Assembly (NCBI RefSeq): GCF_900105165.1 | Contig: NZ_LT629740.1 | Span: 4,898,001-4,962,000 of the forward strand | Source: Mucilaginibacter mallensis | GTDB taxonomy: Bacteria; Bacteroidota; Bacteroidia; Sphingobacteriales; Sphingobacteriaceae | DNA: 64,000 nt | Direction of reading: 5' to 3' | Position numbers and translations under genes: made by a program | Notes under the pieces: generated by a model | The model's database searches: none | Seen by the model: the letters and a program-made list of their open reading frames with translations, nothing else | What the model was told of the DNA's origin: nothing | Shown: piece after piece, positions 1 through 9,031 of the stretch | How positions within the stretch are numbered: the stretch's first letter is position 1 | How the letters are laid out: every line of letters starts with the position of its first letter

Positions 1-2225
1 TTGCTGAAAATGGTTATCTCATCGTCTGGATTTAATTCCCTGTATGATTTTACAAAGCCGTAAGCACCCGCTCCAGCCCCAATAACCACAATGCGCTGAA
101 ATGTCTTTACAAACTTTTTTATATTAACAGCACAGTATTTAAAATCAGGTTCTTTTGAAATTGGATCAACCCGATCGCTGGTAAGGTTATTGGCCCGGTT
201 AAGATCATTGCCTAATATTTTACCCCAATGCATCGGCAAAAACACAACGCCTTTTTTTATTTGTGCCGATATTTTTGCCTGAACCTGTACCTCTCCCCGC
301 CGGGATGTGACCACTACAATGTCCAATTCTTTTAAGCCCAATATTCCGGCATCATCGGGATGGATTTCTAAAAAAGCTTGCTTATAATGCTGATTAAGCT
401 TATTTACTTTGCCGGTTTTACTCATGGTATGCCACTGATCGCGGATGCGGCCTGTGGTTAATATGAGTGGATAATCATCATTTGGCAGTTCGCTGGTCAG
501 GGTATCAGGCACCGCACTGATGAGTGCTTTTTTTGACGGCCTGTAAAAATTACGATCGGTAAACAACCGGGGCTGCCCATCCGGTGGGCCTTTCTTTTTG
601 TAGGGCCATTGTACCGTTTTACGCTCTTTTAATATATCGTAGTTTAACCCACTTATATCTAGGTTGGTTTTGGCGGTTAGCTTAACGTGCTCGGCATAAA
701 TGGCCGCGGGGTTTTCAAAATCAAAGCCTTTATAACCCATTTTGCGTGCAAAGCGGCAAATAATTTCCGCATCGGCAATAGCTTCGCCAGGTGGCTCTAC
801 GATCTTGTTCAGGTAGCTTATGCGCCGTTCGGAATTGGTCATAGTTCCCTCCTTTTCGGCCCAGGCAGCAGCGGGCAGTATTACATCGGCATAAGCCAAA
901 GTTTCCGGCTTATTGCTGATCTCCTGTACCACCACAAATTTTGCCTTTTTCAGGGCCTCCTCAGCCAAACGTACATTTGGCAAACTGGTTAATGGGTTGG
1001 TACACATTATCCAGATGGCTTTTAAGCGGCCATCATTTAATGCCTCGAACATTTCGGTAGCAGTTAAACCGGGTTTGGGTTGAATTGGCTTTCCTCCCCA
1101 AAACTTTTGTACTTCTTCGCAATGCAGCGGATTGCTCAGATCGCGATGAGCCGGCAGCAAGTTAGCTAACCCTCCTACTTCCCGTCCACCCATGGCGTTG
1201 GGCTGCCCGGTAAGTGACAGCGGACCAGAACCCGGTTTGCCGATATGCCCGGTGATCAGGTTTAAATTAATAAGACTTAAGTTTTTATTTACACCGATGG
1301 CACTTTGATTTAGCCCCATCGTCCACATAGTAACAAAACCTTTAGCTTCGCCGATGTATTTCGCTGCAAGGCGGATATCACTTTCGCTCAATCCGCATGT
1401 TTTTGCAGCGTCAAACAAACTATTTTTAAAAACTATTTCACTATAGGCTTCAAACCCTTCGGCATGATCTTTTATAAAATCAAAATCGATATCGCCATTC
1501 TCTATCAGTAGTCTGCCGATAGCATGATTAAGCGTGATATCCGTGCCGGGGTTTATTTGCAGATGCAGATCGGCATTGGCACATGAATCAGTAACCCGCG
1601 GATCAGCTACGATGATCTTCACAGCAGGGTTAGCCGCCTTATGGGCCTCTACCCTTCGCCATAATATAGGGTGGCACCATGCAGGGTTACCACCCATTAC
1701 CAATATACAATCGGCCAATTCAATATCATCATAACAAACAGGCACAGCGTCCTCGCCGAGAGCAATTTTATAAGCCGCAACAGCGCTGCTCATACACAGC
1801 CGCGAGTTGGTATCGATATTATTGCTACCAATAAACCCTTTCATCAGTTTATTAACTACATAATATTCCTCGGTCAAACATTGGCCGGATGCATAAAACG
1901 CGACAGAATCAGGCCCATATTTATCAATAAAAGTCTTAAACACCGCCGCTGTACGATCAAGTGCATCGTCCCAGCTTACACGCTGCATAGGCATGCTTTT
2001 ATTATACCGCATTTGCGGATAAAGGAGCCTGTCGCTTTTATCATTTACGGTATAATGCAGGTTAAGCCCCTTACTGCAAAGCATACCTTTATTAACCGGG
2101 TGATCTTTATTACCGGTAAGCGTTATGCTGCCATTTTTTTCTTTATTAACAACTACGCCACAGCCAACCCCGCAATAACAGCAGGTACTGGTTAACTGAT
2201 CTATAGGTTGCTTTTTCAGGGCCAT
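1..2225 (-). CDS. Assimilatory nitrate reductase fused to FAD/NAD oxidoreductase (C-terminus outside window)
   Basis: This gene encodes a cytoplasmic molybdenum enzyme that reduces nitrate to nitrite. The reading frame starts at 2225 and runs off the left edge, giving about 741 residues. Residues 15-50 hold the 4Fe-4S ligand pattern C15-x2-C18-x3-C22-x27-C50, standard for bis-MGD oxidoreductases of the NasA/NapA group. In the same frame, near positions 120-60, the protein reads RIVVIGAGAGAYG, a dinucleotide-binding GxGxxG motif. A NirB-like FAD/NAD reductase domain is therefore fused behind the molybdopterin domains and could feed electrons from NAD(P)H directly. It is the last visible gene of a minus-strand unit with the NarK transporter and porin. 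I infer nitrate as substrate from these neighbours and NirBD. The end of the flavin domain cannot be seen. Confidence 0.9.
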   Translation of the reverse strand, partial: MALKKQPIDQLTSTCCYCGVGCGVVVNKEKNGSITLTGNKDHPVNKGMLCSKGLNLHYTVNDKSDRLLYPQMRYNKSMPMQRVSWDDALDRTAAVFKTFIDKYGPDSVAFYASGQCLTEEYYVVNKLMKGFIGSNNIDTNSRLCMSSAVAAYKIALGEDAVPVCYDDIELADCILVMGGNPAWCHPILWRRVEAHKAANPAVKIIVADPRVTDSCANADLHLQINPGTDITLNHAIGRLLIENGDIDFDFIKDHAEGFEAYSEIVFKNSLFDAAKTCGLSESDIRLAAKYIGEAKGFVTMWTMGLNQSAIGVNKNLSLINLNLITGHIGKPGSGPLSLTGQPNAMGGREVGGLANLLPAHRDLSNPLHCEEVQKFWGGKPIQPKPGLTATEMFEALNDGRLKAIWIMCTNPLTSLPNVRLAEEALKKAKFVVVQEISNKPETLAYADVILPAAAWAEKEGTMTNSERRISYLNKIVEPPGEAIADAEIICRFARKMGYKGFDFENPAAIYAEHVKLTAKTNLDISGLNYDILKERKTVQWPYKKKGPPDGQPRLFTDRNFYRPSKKALISAVPDTLTSELPNDDYPLILTTGRIRDQWHTMSKTGKVNKLNQHYKQAFLEIHPDDAGILGLKELDIVVVTSRRGEVQVQAKISAQIKKGVVFLPMHWGKILGNDLNRANNLTSDRVDPISKEPDFKYCAVNIKKFVKTFQRIVVIGAGAGAYGFVKSYRELNPDDEITIFS

Positions 2226-2248
2226 GATTTTAATTGTTCTGCAAGTAT

Positions 2249-3544
2249 TTATATCACACCGCTTGCTAGTGGCGTACTAAAGCTTTCTTCAGCGACGGGT
2301 GTTTTTTGAAATCTTGTTATGAGCACGATTAATGATACCGCTATCACAATAAACCCTATATAGGTAAAGGCTTGCACGTAAGTAATGGAGTTTGATTTAA
2401 ATAAAAAACCAAACATCATTCCTCCAAAATTGCCGCCAGCGCCTACAATACCGCTAACCAGGCCCACATTTTTTGTGTTTACAAAAGGCACAATACCATA
2501 AGTTGCACCATTTGACATTTTAAGAAAAAGCGCGAATGTTAACATGGTTATTATGGCCACCATTAATGAACCTGCTTGAGCAAACAATATCAATCCAACA
2601 CCTTCTAAAAACAGCACGCCGGCAAGTAATAAGCCTTTACCACGCATACCAAATTTGCCGCCTACTTTATCAGATACAATACCACCCAGTGCACGGGCAA
2701 ACAAATTCATAAAGCCAAATATCCCCGCCCAAAAACCTGCGGTGCTTTGTGAGAGATGGAATGAATCAACAAAATGCAGCGAGGCCACATTGTCAAAAGT
2801 CAGCTCCATACCGAAACACATGGCATAGCCTATGGTTAAGGCCCATATCCTCCAATCGCCCAGCACCGACCAATCGGTTTTTGTTGATTTTCCAACATTG
2901 TAACCTACCTCATCATAGTTACCATTGGGTGTATCTTTAGTATATTTCCAATATAAAAAGGCTATGACAAGCATCATTACCCCTGGCACGATCATGGCAT
3001 ATCGCCAGGCCTCAGCTTTAGTATAGCCAAAGCCAACTATAGCCGCGAATATTAAAGGCATTACCATATTGGTTACTCCACCGCCTAGGTTGCCCCAGCC
3101 ACCAGTTATAGCATTTGCTGTCCCTTTTAATTTGGGAGCAAACATCATAGATGTGTGGAATTGAGTGATAACAAATGATGCACCTATTACACCAATAGCC
3201 AGGCGAAATAACAGGAAGGTTGTATAGCTATGTGCCAACCCAACCAGAAAAACCGGTAGCGAACCGATTAGCAGAAGCCTTATGGCTGTTTTACGCGGCC
3301 CCCAGGTATCACAAAGCTTGCCTATAAAAAGCCGTGCAATTATTGTTGCTGATACCGATGCAATGATGCAGTTACCTACCTGCCCCTTGGTTAAATGCAG
3401 TTCAGCACGGATAGTTGGCATTAATGGCGCCAAGCCAAACCAGCCGAAAAAGCAAACAAAAAACATGAGCCACGTTATATGGAACGTTTTCATCTGCACG
3501 CCTTTCAGCGAAAATATATTGAGTTTAGTAAGTTGATTTTCCAT
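2249..3544 (-). CDS. narK: NarK/NasA-type nitrate/nitrite MFS transporter
   Basis: This is an inner-membrane carrier of the nitrate/nitrite porter family, expected to bring nitrate in, or exchange it for nitrite, for the downstream reductase. The 431-residue protein is almost wholly hydrophobic and fits twelve membrane segments. It begins WLMFFVCFFGWFGLAPLMPTIR, the typical NarK first helix, and has the family's glycine-rich stretches GGWGNLGGGV (about residue 150) and GAGGNFGGMMFG (about residue 370). It lies 23 bp upstream of the nitrate reductase and 16 bp downstream of the porin, so the three genes look co-transcribed. An internal methionine at residue 18 (position 3493) is an alternative start. 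The family call is firm; the direction of transport is inferred from the assimilatory context. Confidence 0.93.
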   Translation of the reverse strand: MENQLTKLNIFSLKGVQMKTFHITWLMFFVCFFGWFGLAPLMPTIRAELHLTKGQVGNCIIASVSATIIARLFIGKLCDTWGPRKTAIRLLLIGSLPVFLVGLAHSYTTFLLFRLAIGVIGASFVITQFHTSMMFAPKLKGTANAITGGWGNLGGGVTNMVMPLIFAAIVGFGYTKAEAWRYAMIVPGVMMLVIAFLYWKYTKDTPNGNYDEVGYNVGKSTKTDWSVLGDWRIWALTIGYAMCFGMELTFDNVASLHFVDSFHLSQSTAGFWAGIFGFMNLFARALGGIVSDKVGGKFGMRGKGLLLAGVLFLEGVGLILFAQAGSLMVAIITMLTFALFLKMSNGATYGIVPFVNTKNVGLVSGIVGAGGNFGGMMFGFLFKSNSITYVQAFTYIGFIVIAVSLIVLITRFQKTPVAEESFSTPLASGVI

Positions 3545-3560
3545 AATGTTTGTTTTTTAA

Positions 3561-5000
3561 TTATTTACCAAAAACATAGAAGAATGTCATTCTGTAAACT
3601 AATGTGTGATCGTCAGGCAGGTAGCCTTTGGTTGCAGCATCGTATTGATCTTTATACCTTGTAAGCCAAACATTTGGCTCAACGTGGATATTTTTTACCG
3701 GGGTGTAATCTAAACCCGCTGTATAAAACTGCTCTTTAACCGTGGGATCGTAGGAGGTGTAGTTAGTGTTAACCGTGTAATTATCGGCGGCAATAAATTT
3801 AGTGTCGGGGTTATAGCTATCAAAACGAGCAAAATAACTCCACTTATTTTTAACAACAGTACCGCGGAGCCACAAAGAAATAGCATTTACTGTTGCTTTG
3901 GCGGCTTCTTTGGTTGTGTTGTCGGTTACCCCATTTGTAAAATTCTGTGTATAAGCTTCTACACCAAATGTGAATGAAGGCGTAGTGTAAGCTGCAAAAA
4001 CCTTAAACATATTATGTGCCTGTGGCCCCAGCGTACCATCGGCAATCGCTGTGCTGGCTTGGGTAGATGATGTTTTTAAATAATCGGCATATAGATCAAC
4101 ATATAGGTGTTGATTGAGGAACTTTGCCCATAAATCGCCATAAAATATCTTAAAAAAGCCGGTATTAGGATTGGGGTTAATGGCGCTTAAAGTGCTATTG
4201 GGATTATAAACAGTTGTTAAACTTGAGGTTGTATTGTCGCCAACCATAAATACATAGCCAAAGTTTTTTGTTTTAGGGTCGAAAGTTCCCTGTAATGCAG
4301 CACCAACATCATAGGCATTGTTTCTATGAAAATCGGAAAGAGTCCTTTCAACTGATCTGTAAGACCAGGTGACTTCAGAAAGTGTGGTTGGTGCATTAGT
4401 ACCTGGCTCATTAAGTGAGAACCCCGGTGTACTCATTTCGCCAATAACAAAATCAGTACCGGCCCAAACTTCACGTACCCGCAGGTTAAAGTTTTTGATA
4501 TAAAATGCCATTCTGCCATCGGCAAGGTTATCGCCTCCTACAACGGATGAAGTTGCGCTGGTAGGTGTTGTATTTTCGTTCGGTTCAGAAGCCAACAAAA
4601 CCTCGGCCCTGAATTTTGGGTTTATATCGTAATCGTAACCTAAATAGATACGGCGAAACTGAAATGCATTGCGGTACGTTGGCGTTTGATAATAGTTATT
4701 CTCTTTACCAAGTGTTGATGTTAATGCTGGTGAATGTGCATCATAATATGCATCGCCAAATGCATAACCCCACAATCTCCGCTGGGGATGCCAGGAAGTA
4801 TCTGGTTCGGCTGCTTTTGATGTAACTATTTGTTGATTATCGGTGCTGCCCTGATTATTGCCTGATTTTACAGCAGCATTGGCCAAAAATTGAGGAGAAT
4901 TTGATTCTATTGATTGTGCCCTGCCCGTGACGGCAAGAAAACACGACGAAAACAATAGAAATAGCGCAATCATGCGCTGATTTAATACATTTTTGTACAT
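3561..5000 (-). CDS. Outer-membrane beta-barrel porin of the nitrate operon
   Basis: A predicted outer-membrane barrel of 479 residues. It has an N-terminal signal peptide (residues 1 to about 29, ending VTGRAQ), many alternating aromatic/polar strands and a final aromatic strand ending FFYVFGK, as expected for BAM-assembled barrels. It resembles anion-selective or alginate-export-type porins of Bacteroidota. It is the first gene of the unit with NarK and nitrate reductase, so the simplest role is letting nitrate cross the outer membrane. That substrate is inferred from position only. The start at 5000 is followed directly by a good signal sequence. A stable hairpin lies in the leader about 45 bp upstream (5044-5074). 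Confidence 0.8.
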   Translation of the reverse strand: MYKNVLNQRMIALFLLFSSCFLAVTGRAQSIESNSPQFLANAAVKSGNNQGSTDNQQIVTSKAAEPDTSWHPQRRLWGYAFGDAYYDAHSPALTSTLGKENNYYQTPTYRNAFQFRRIYLGYDYDINPKFRAEVLLASEPNENTTPTSATSSVVGGDNLADGRMAFYIKNFNLRVREVWAGTDFVIGEMSTPGFSLNEPGTNAPTTLSEVTWSYRSVERTLSDFHRNNAYDVGAALQGTFDPKTKNFGYVFMVGDNTTSSLTTVYNPNSTLSAINPNPNTGFFKIFYGDLWAKFLNQHLYVDLYADYLKTSSTQASTAIADGTLGPQAHNMFKVFAAYTTPSFTFGVEAYTQNFTNGVTDNTTKEAAKATVNAISLWLRGTVVKNKWSYFARFDSYNPDTKFIAADNYTVNTNYTSYDPTVKEQFYTAGLDYTPVKNIHVEPNVWLTRYKDQYDAATKGYLPDDHTLVYRMTFFYVFGK

Positions 5001-5452
5001 TTGAGTAAGTTTTTTATTTGTTAAAGCAATGAAAACTGTTTAACCCTGTCTGGGAATGCGACCTCCCGGCAGGGCTTTTTTTATGCATTATATTTTTATT
5101 TTATCCATAAGCAACGAAATTTTGGCCCTAATTTTATATTTACTGTGATAAATATAATTCATTTAATATTTTTAAGCAATTTTTTGATTACAAAACAATC
5201 ATTTTTATGATAAAAGCAATAATCAATATAAAATAGTTGGTAAAAATGAAAAAATTATAATAAAAAAATCATGTTTTAGGATATCAAGATGATTATAAGT
5301 GATAAATAATTAATTAAAATTGATATATAATTCAAAAATTGTATTATTTACATCATTTTAAATGAATAATTTAATACAATAACATCAAATGACCTATATT
5401 GCACGAATTATTTAGCACCAAATTTTAAAAAAGTAAAAAAACAGACCTCTAT
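5001..5452. promoter_or_regulatory. Divergent promoter region between nitrate operon and Crp/Fnr regulator
   Basis: This 452-bp gap carries no gene. It is extremely AT-rich and separates the minus-strand porin-narK-nitrate reductase unit from the plus-strand regulator, so it should hold both promoters. It contains a G/C-rich hairpin next to the porin start (5044-5074) and a 9-bp inverted repeat (attgtatta at 5338-5346, taatacaat at 5372-5380) about 75-115 bp upstream of the regulator. The second could be an operator, but AT-rich DNA makes such repeats easy to find by chance. I could not assign promoter boxes with confidence. Confidence 0.55.
5044..5082. terminator. Leader hairpin upstream of the porin gene (plus-oriented terminator shape)
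   Basis: An 11-12 bp stem (5044-5055 with 5064-5074, one bulge) encloses an 8-nt loop and is followed on the plus strand by a seven-T run at 5076-5082. On the plus strand it has intrinsic-terminator shape, yet no plus-strand gene precedes it. On the minus strand it would sit in the 5' leader of the nitrate operon, without a U tract after it. It could block antisense transcription or act in the leader RNA. Confidence 0.5.
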
Positions 5453-6145
5453 ATGAAAAAAAAGCTAATTACATGCGACATGAATAGCTGTTTTTTGTGC
5501 AGAAACGTTCTTCCTGAATGGAAAGGAGCGATTGCTGCCAACAAAAAGAATTTTTTCGTGAAAAAAAATGAGGTAATCTTCCAGGAAGGCGATCCTGTAA
5601 AGGGAATATATTTTGTACTGAGCGGCAATGTTAAAGTACATAAAAAGTGGGGACAGGACAAAGAAGTGATCTTAAGATTCGCATCCAATGGTGCGATATT
5701 CGGCCACCGCGGCCTCGACACTAAAATATACCCCATATCAGCTACCGCACTTGAAGATGGAATAGTTTGCTATTTCGATCTGGACTTTTTCGAGGCCACC
5801 TTAAAGGTCAACAATGAATTTACATATCGGTTGATGATGTTTTTTGTAAAGGACCTGCAGGAATCTGAAACCAAGATGCGCAACCTTGCCCACATGCCGG
5901 TTAAGGGCCGCGTTGCCCAAGCTTTAATATATTTAGAGAAGCAATTTGGACTGAGAGATGATGGCTTTATTAATATCCGTTTATCCCGGCAGGACCTGGC
6001 ATCCTTTATCGGCGCCACCTATGAAACCGTATTCAGGGTAATAAATGAATTGCTTAATGAAAAAATAGTAGCCGTTCATGATAAATACATAAAAGTTATA
6101 AATGAACAGAAGCTGGTATTGTTAACTACCGACGACGAAGCTTAA
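5453..6145 (+). CDS. Crp/Fnr-family transcriptional regulator with FNR-like cysteines
   Basis: A 230-residue cytoplasmic DNA-binding regulator. A cyclic-nucleotide-binding-like beta-roll spans residues 25-130 (EGDPVKGIYFVLSGNVKVH) and is followed by a dimer helix and a winged helix-turn-helix (about 165-215) with SRQDLASFIGATYETVFRVINELL as the recognition region. Three cysteines cluster at the N-terminus (C8, C13, C16) and a fourth lies at C106 in the beta-roll. This arrangement recalls the 4Fe-4S ligands of E. coli FNR, so oxygen or nitric oxide sensing is possible. It sits between the nitrate uptake/reduction unit and nirBD and is divergent from the former, so control of nitrate assimilation is a reasonable inference. 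The family is certain; the cluster and target genes are not. Confidence 0.9.
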   Translation: MKKKLITCDMNSCFLCRNVLPEWKGAIAANKKNFFVKKNEVIFQEGDPVKGIYFVLSGNVKVHKKWGQDKEVILRFASNGAIFGHRGLDTKIYPISATALEDGIVCYFDLDFFEATLKVNNEFTYRLMMFFVKDLQESETKMRNLAHMPVKGRVAQALIYLEKQFGLRDDGFINIRLSRQDLASFIGATYETVFRVINELLNEKIVAVHDKYIKVINEQKLVLLTTDDEA

Positions 6146-6149
6146 ACAT

Positions 6150-6521
6150 CTATTCTATCCCAATATACACCCTGCCATCCAAAACCCGTACAGGGTAAGT
6201 TTTTATTTGAAATTCATCCCCGCTCAAACATTCGCCACTCAATAGCGAAAAAGTTTTTTTATGAAAAGGACAGGCAACCTTAGGTTCGCAGCTATCGCCT
6301 TCACTACCTATCATTCCGCGCGATAAAACCATCTGCTGCTTATGCGGACAAAGATTTTGTGTTGCATACCATTCGCCGCGACGGGCAAAGTTATATATTG
6401 CTATTTGTTCATCACCATGCTTTACACATGCCCCACCATTGGCAGGCACGTCATCTGCGTAGCAAGCCAAAACCCATCTAATATCTGTTAAAGTTTCCAT
6501 TTGAATTTCGTTTAATATCAT
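6150..6521 (-). CDS. nirD: Nitrite reductase small subunit, Rieske-type
   Basis: This is the small subunit of the cytoplasmic NADH-dependent nitrite reductase, which partners NirB in reducing nitrite to ammonium. The 123-residue protein is a Rieske-fold domain with both ligand pairs intact: C58-P-H60 and C84-P-F-H87. It can therefore bind a 2Fe-2S cluster, unlike NirD forms that have lost these residues. It lies 20 bp downstream of nirB on the same strand, as expected for an operon, and converges with the Crp/Fnr regulator, whose stop lies 4 bp away. A second in-frame methionine at residue 8 (position 6500) begins METLTDIRWV and is an equally plausible start. Confidence 0.93.
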   Translation of the reverse strand: MILNEIQMETLTDIRWVLACYADDVPANGGACVKHGDEQIAIYNFARRGEWYATQNLCPHKQQMVLSRGMIGSEGDSCEPKVACPFHKKTFSLLSGECLSGDEFQIKTYPVRVLDGRVYIGIE

Positions 6522-6541
6522 TAACTAATCTAAAACTGCAA

Positions 6542-9031
6542 TTACCATTTAGCTTTGATCTGCTCACGCATCGGTTCAAACTTAATTGCCGGATCTTTTT
6601 CTTCGGGCGCATTAACAAAATGAACAAAGCGCTTACGCAATTCATCATTTTCCACTACTTCTTTCCATTCACAGTGATAGGTATTAACCAACTCCTGCAT
6701 TTCTTCCTCCAACTGCTCATTTATATCCAAACTATTATTGATGATTACGTTTTTTAGATAAGCGATACCACCATCCATTTTATTCAACCAGGTTGCAGTA
6801 CGCGTAAGCGGATCAGCTGTTTTAATGTAGAACATCAGGAACCTGTCTAAATATTTTATACAGGTAGTACTATCAATATCTGTAGCCAACAATTGCGCAT
6901 GTTGCGGTTTTGAACCACCATTACCACATACATATAAGTTCCACCCTTTTTCGGTAGCTATAATACCAAAGTCTTTTGCCTGGGCCTCGGCACATTCACG
7001 AACACAGCCACTAACACCTCCTTTTAGCTTATGCGGCGATCTTACACCTTTATAACGTTCCTCAATTTCAATAGCAAAGGATACACTATCATGCAAACCA
7101 TACCTGCACCAGGTACTACCCACGCAGCTTTTAACCGTGCGCAATGATTTGCCATATGCATGCCCGCTTTCAAAACCCGCATCAATTAATTCTTCCCAAA
7201 TTGCAGGCAAATCATTTACATGGGCGCCAAACATATCAATACGCTGACCACCCGTTATTTTGGTATAAAGGCCATATTTTTTTGCAACCTGCCCAATAAC
7301 AATCAGTTTATCCGGCGTAATTTCTCCACCCGGAATACGGGGAACAACCGAATAAGTACCTCCTTTTTGAATATTAGCCAGATAGCGATCATTACTATCT
7401 TGTATAGTATCCTGTTTTACAATTACATCATTCCATAAACTGGAAAGAATACTTGCAACTGCAGGCTTACACACTTCGCAGCCATCACCTTTACCAAAAT
7501 GATCCAGCACCAGATCGTAATTTTTTAGCTTATTGATCTTTACCATATCAAACAGTTCCTGGCGCGAGTAGTCGAAATGCTCACAGATTACATTTTTAAC
7601 ATACTGACCATTAGCCTTCATGGTACCGGCTATCAAATCTTTAACTAACGGAACACAACCACCGCAACCTGTCCCTGCTTTGGTACATTTCTTTATATCA
7701 TCAATACCAGAAGCCCCGTCATTAACTGCCGAGCATATTGCCAGTTTGCTTACCGCCTCGCATGAGCATATCAGCGCATCATCAGGTAAACTCATAACCC
7801 CGGCACCTTCAACAGCCTCGCCACCTCTTGACCCCAATATCAAATCTTCGGGATTAGGCGGGAGCAGGATCTTATTGTTAACCGTTTGCAACAATATATT
7901 GTAAGCCTCAGCTTCTCCAACCAAAATACCGCCCAACAAATACTTACCATCGTTACTGATATTAATGCGTTTGTATACGCCCTTATGGGTATCCTCAAAC
8001 ACAATAGTACGGCAATCGGGCTCAGTAATAAATGCATCACCAAAACTTGCTACATCTACGCCGATGAGCTTTAGCTTTGTGCTCATATCATAACCGTAGA
8101 AGGATTTATCTCCCCCGGTTAAATACGTTACTACAATGTCGGCCATTTCGTAGCCTGGAGCAACCAGGCCATATATCATACTGTTATAAAGCGCGCATTC
8201 GCCTATCGCGAATATGCACTCATCACTGGTTTGCATTTTTTCGTTAACTATAATACCTCCGCGACTGCTTGTTTGCAAGCCTGCAAGTTTTGCCAGCTCA
8301 TCACGCGGGCGTATACCTGCTGATATAACCAGCATATCAACCGCTAAGGAAGTGTCATCATTAAATTTAAGCGATTCTACTTTATCATCACCGGCAATTT
8401 CAGATGTGCTTTTATTTAAATGGATGGTTAACCCAAATTGCTTTAATTTTGATTGCAACATGGCGCTGCCCGCAGAGTCGATCTGCCTTGGCATAAGGCG
8501 CGGGGCGAATTCAATAACATGGGTTTCTTTAATGCCAAGATCTATTAACGCTTTAGCAGCCTCAAGCCCTAACAATCCACCACCCATTACCGCGCCAACT
8601 TTGGCATTAACTGCATATTCTTTAATCAGTTCGAGATCTTCAATGGTGCGGTAAACAAATACACCATTCTTTTCAACACCTTCTATATTGGGCACAAACG
8701 GAGACGAACCCGTTGCCAACACCAGGTAATCATATTTTATTACGGCTCCTTTTAAAGAGTGTACTGTTTTATCAACACGGTTAATTTCTTGTATGGGATC
8801 ATCCAGATGCAGAGAGATGCCATTATCAGTATACCAGGATGAAGAGGAAAGCGACAGATCATCGGCAGACTTGCCATTAAAATACTCACTTAAGTGTACC
8901 CTGTCATAAGCAATCCGGGGCTCTTCGCCGAAAACGATGATGTTGAACTGATTTGATCTGGATACCAGTTTTTCACAAAACTTATACCCCACCATTCCAT
9001 TTCCAACTACGACAATTGTTGGTTGAGACAT
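6542..9031 (-). CDS. nirB: NADH-dependent nitrite reductase large subunit
   Basis: This is the siroheme enzyme that reduces nitrite to ammonium in the cytoplasm; 829 residues is the usual NirB length. The N-terminus carries the FAD-binding motif VVVGNGMVGYKF. A second nucleotide site reads GGGLLGLEAA (about residue 150). A BFD-like 2Fe-2S domain with CSCEAV and CGGC lies around residues 420-465. The sulfite/nitrite reductase half carries the siroheme/4Fe-4S cysteines in CVGSTWC (about 635) and GCVRECAEA (about 672). NirD follows directly, and the siroheme-making CobA is divergent upstream, which fits a shared promoter region. All cofactor motifs are intact, so the enzyme should be active. Confidence 0.97.
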   Translation of the reverse strand: MSQPTIVVVGNGMVGYKFCEKLVSRSNQFNIIVFGEEPRIAYDRVHLSEYFNGKSADDLSLSSSSWYTDNGISLHLDDPIQEINRVDKTVHSLKGAVIKYDYLVLATGSSPFVPNIEGVEKNGVFVYRTIEDLELIKEYAVNAKVGAVMGGGLLGLEAAKALIDLGIKETHVIEFAPRLMPRQIDSAGSAMLQSKLKQFGLTIHLNKSTSEIAGDDKVESLKFNDDTSLAVDMLVISAGIRPRDELAKLAGLQTSSRGGIIVNEKMQTSDECIFAIGECALYNSMIYGLVAPGYEMADIVVTYLTGGDKSFYGYDMSTKLKLIGVDVASFGDAFITEPDCRTIVFEDTHKGVYKRINISNDGKYLLGGILVGEAEAYNILLQTVNNKILLPPNPEDLILGSRGGEAVEGAGVMSLPDDALICSCEAVSKLAICSAVNDGASGIDDIKKCTKAGTGCGGCVPLVKDLIAGTMKANGQYVKNVICEHFDYSRQELFDMVKINKLKNYDLVLDHFGKGDGCEVCKPAVASILSSLWNDVIVKQDTIQDSNDRYLANIQKGGTYSVVPRIPGGEITPDKLIVIGQVAKKYGLYTKITGGQRIDMFGAHVNDLPAIWEELIDAGFESGHAYGKSLRTVKSCVGSTWCRYGLHDSVSFAIEIEERYKGVRSPHKLKGGVSGCVRECAEAQAKDFGIIATEKGWNLYVCGNGGSKPQHAQLLATDIDSTTCIKYLDRFLMFYIKTADPLTRTATWLNKMDGGIAYLKNVIINNSLDINEQLEEEMQELVNTYHCEWKEVVENDELRKRFVHFVNAPEEKDPAIKFEPMREQIKAKW

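Noticed and set aside
5338..5380. Inverted repeat attgtatta/taatacaat as a firm operator
   Set aside because: It was noted inside the promoter region only; the surrounding DNA is so AT-rich that 9-bp arms 25 bp apart are weak evidence.
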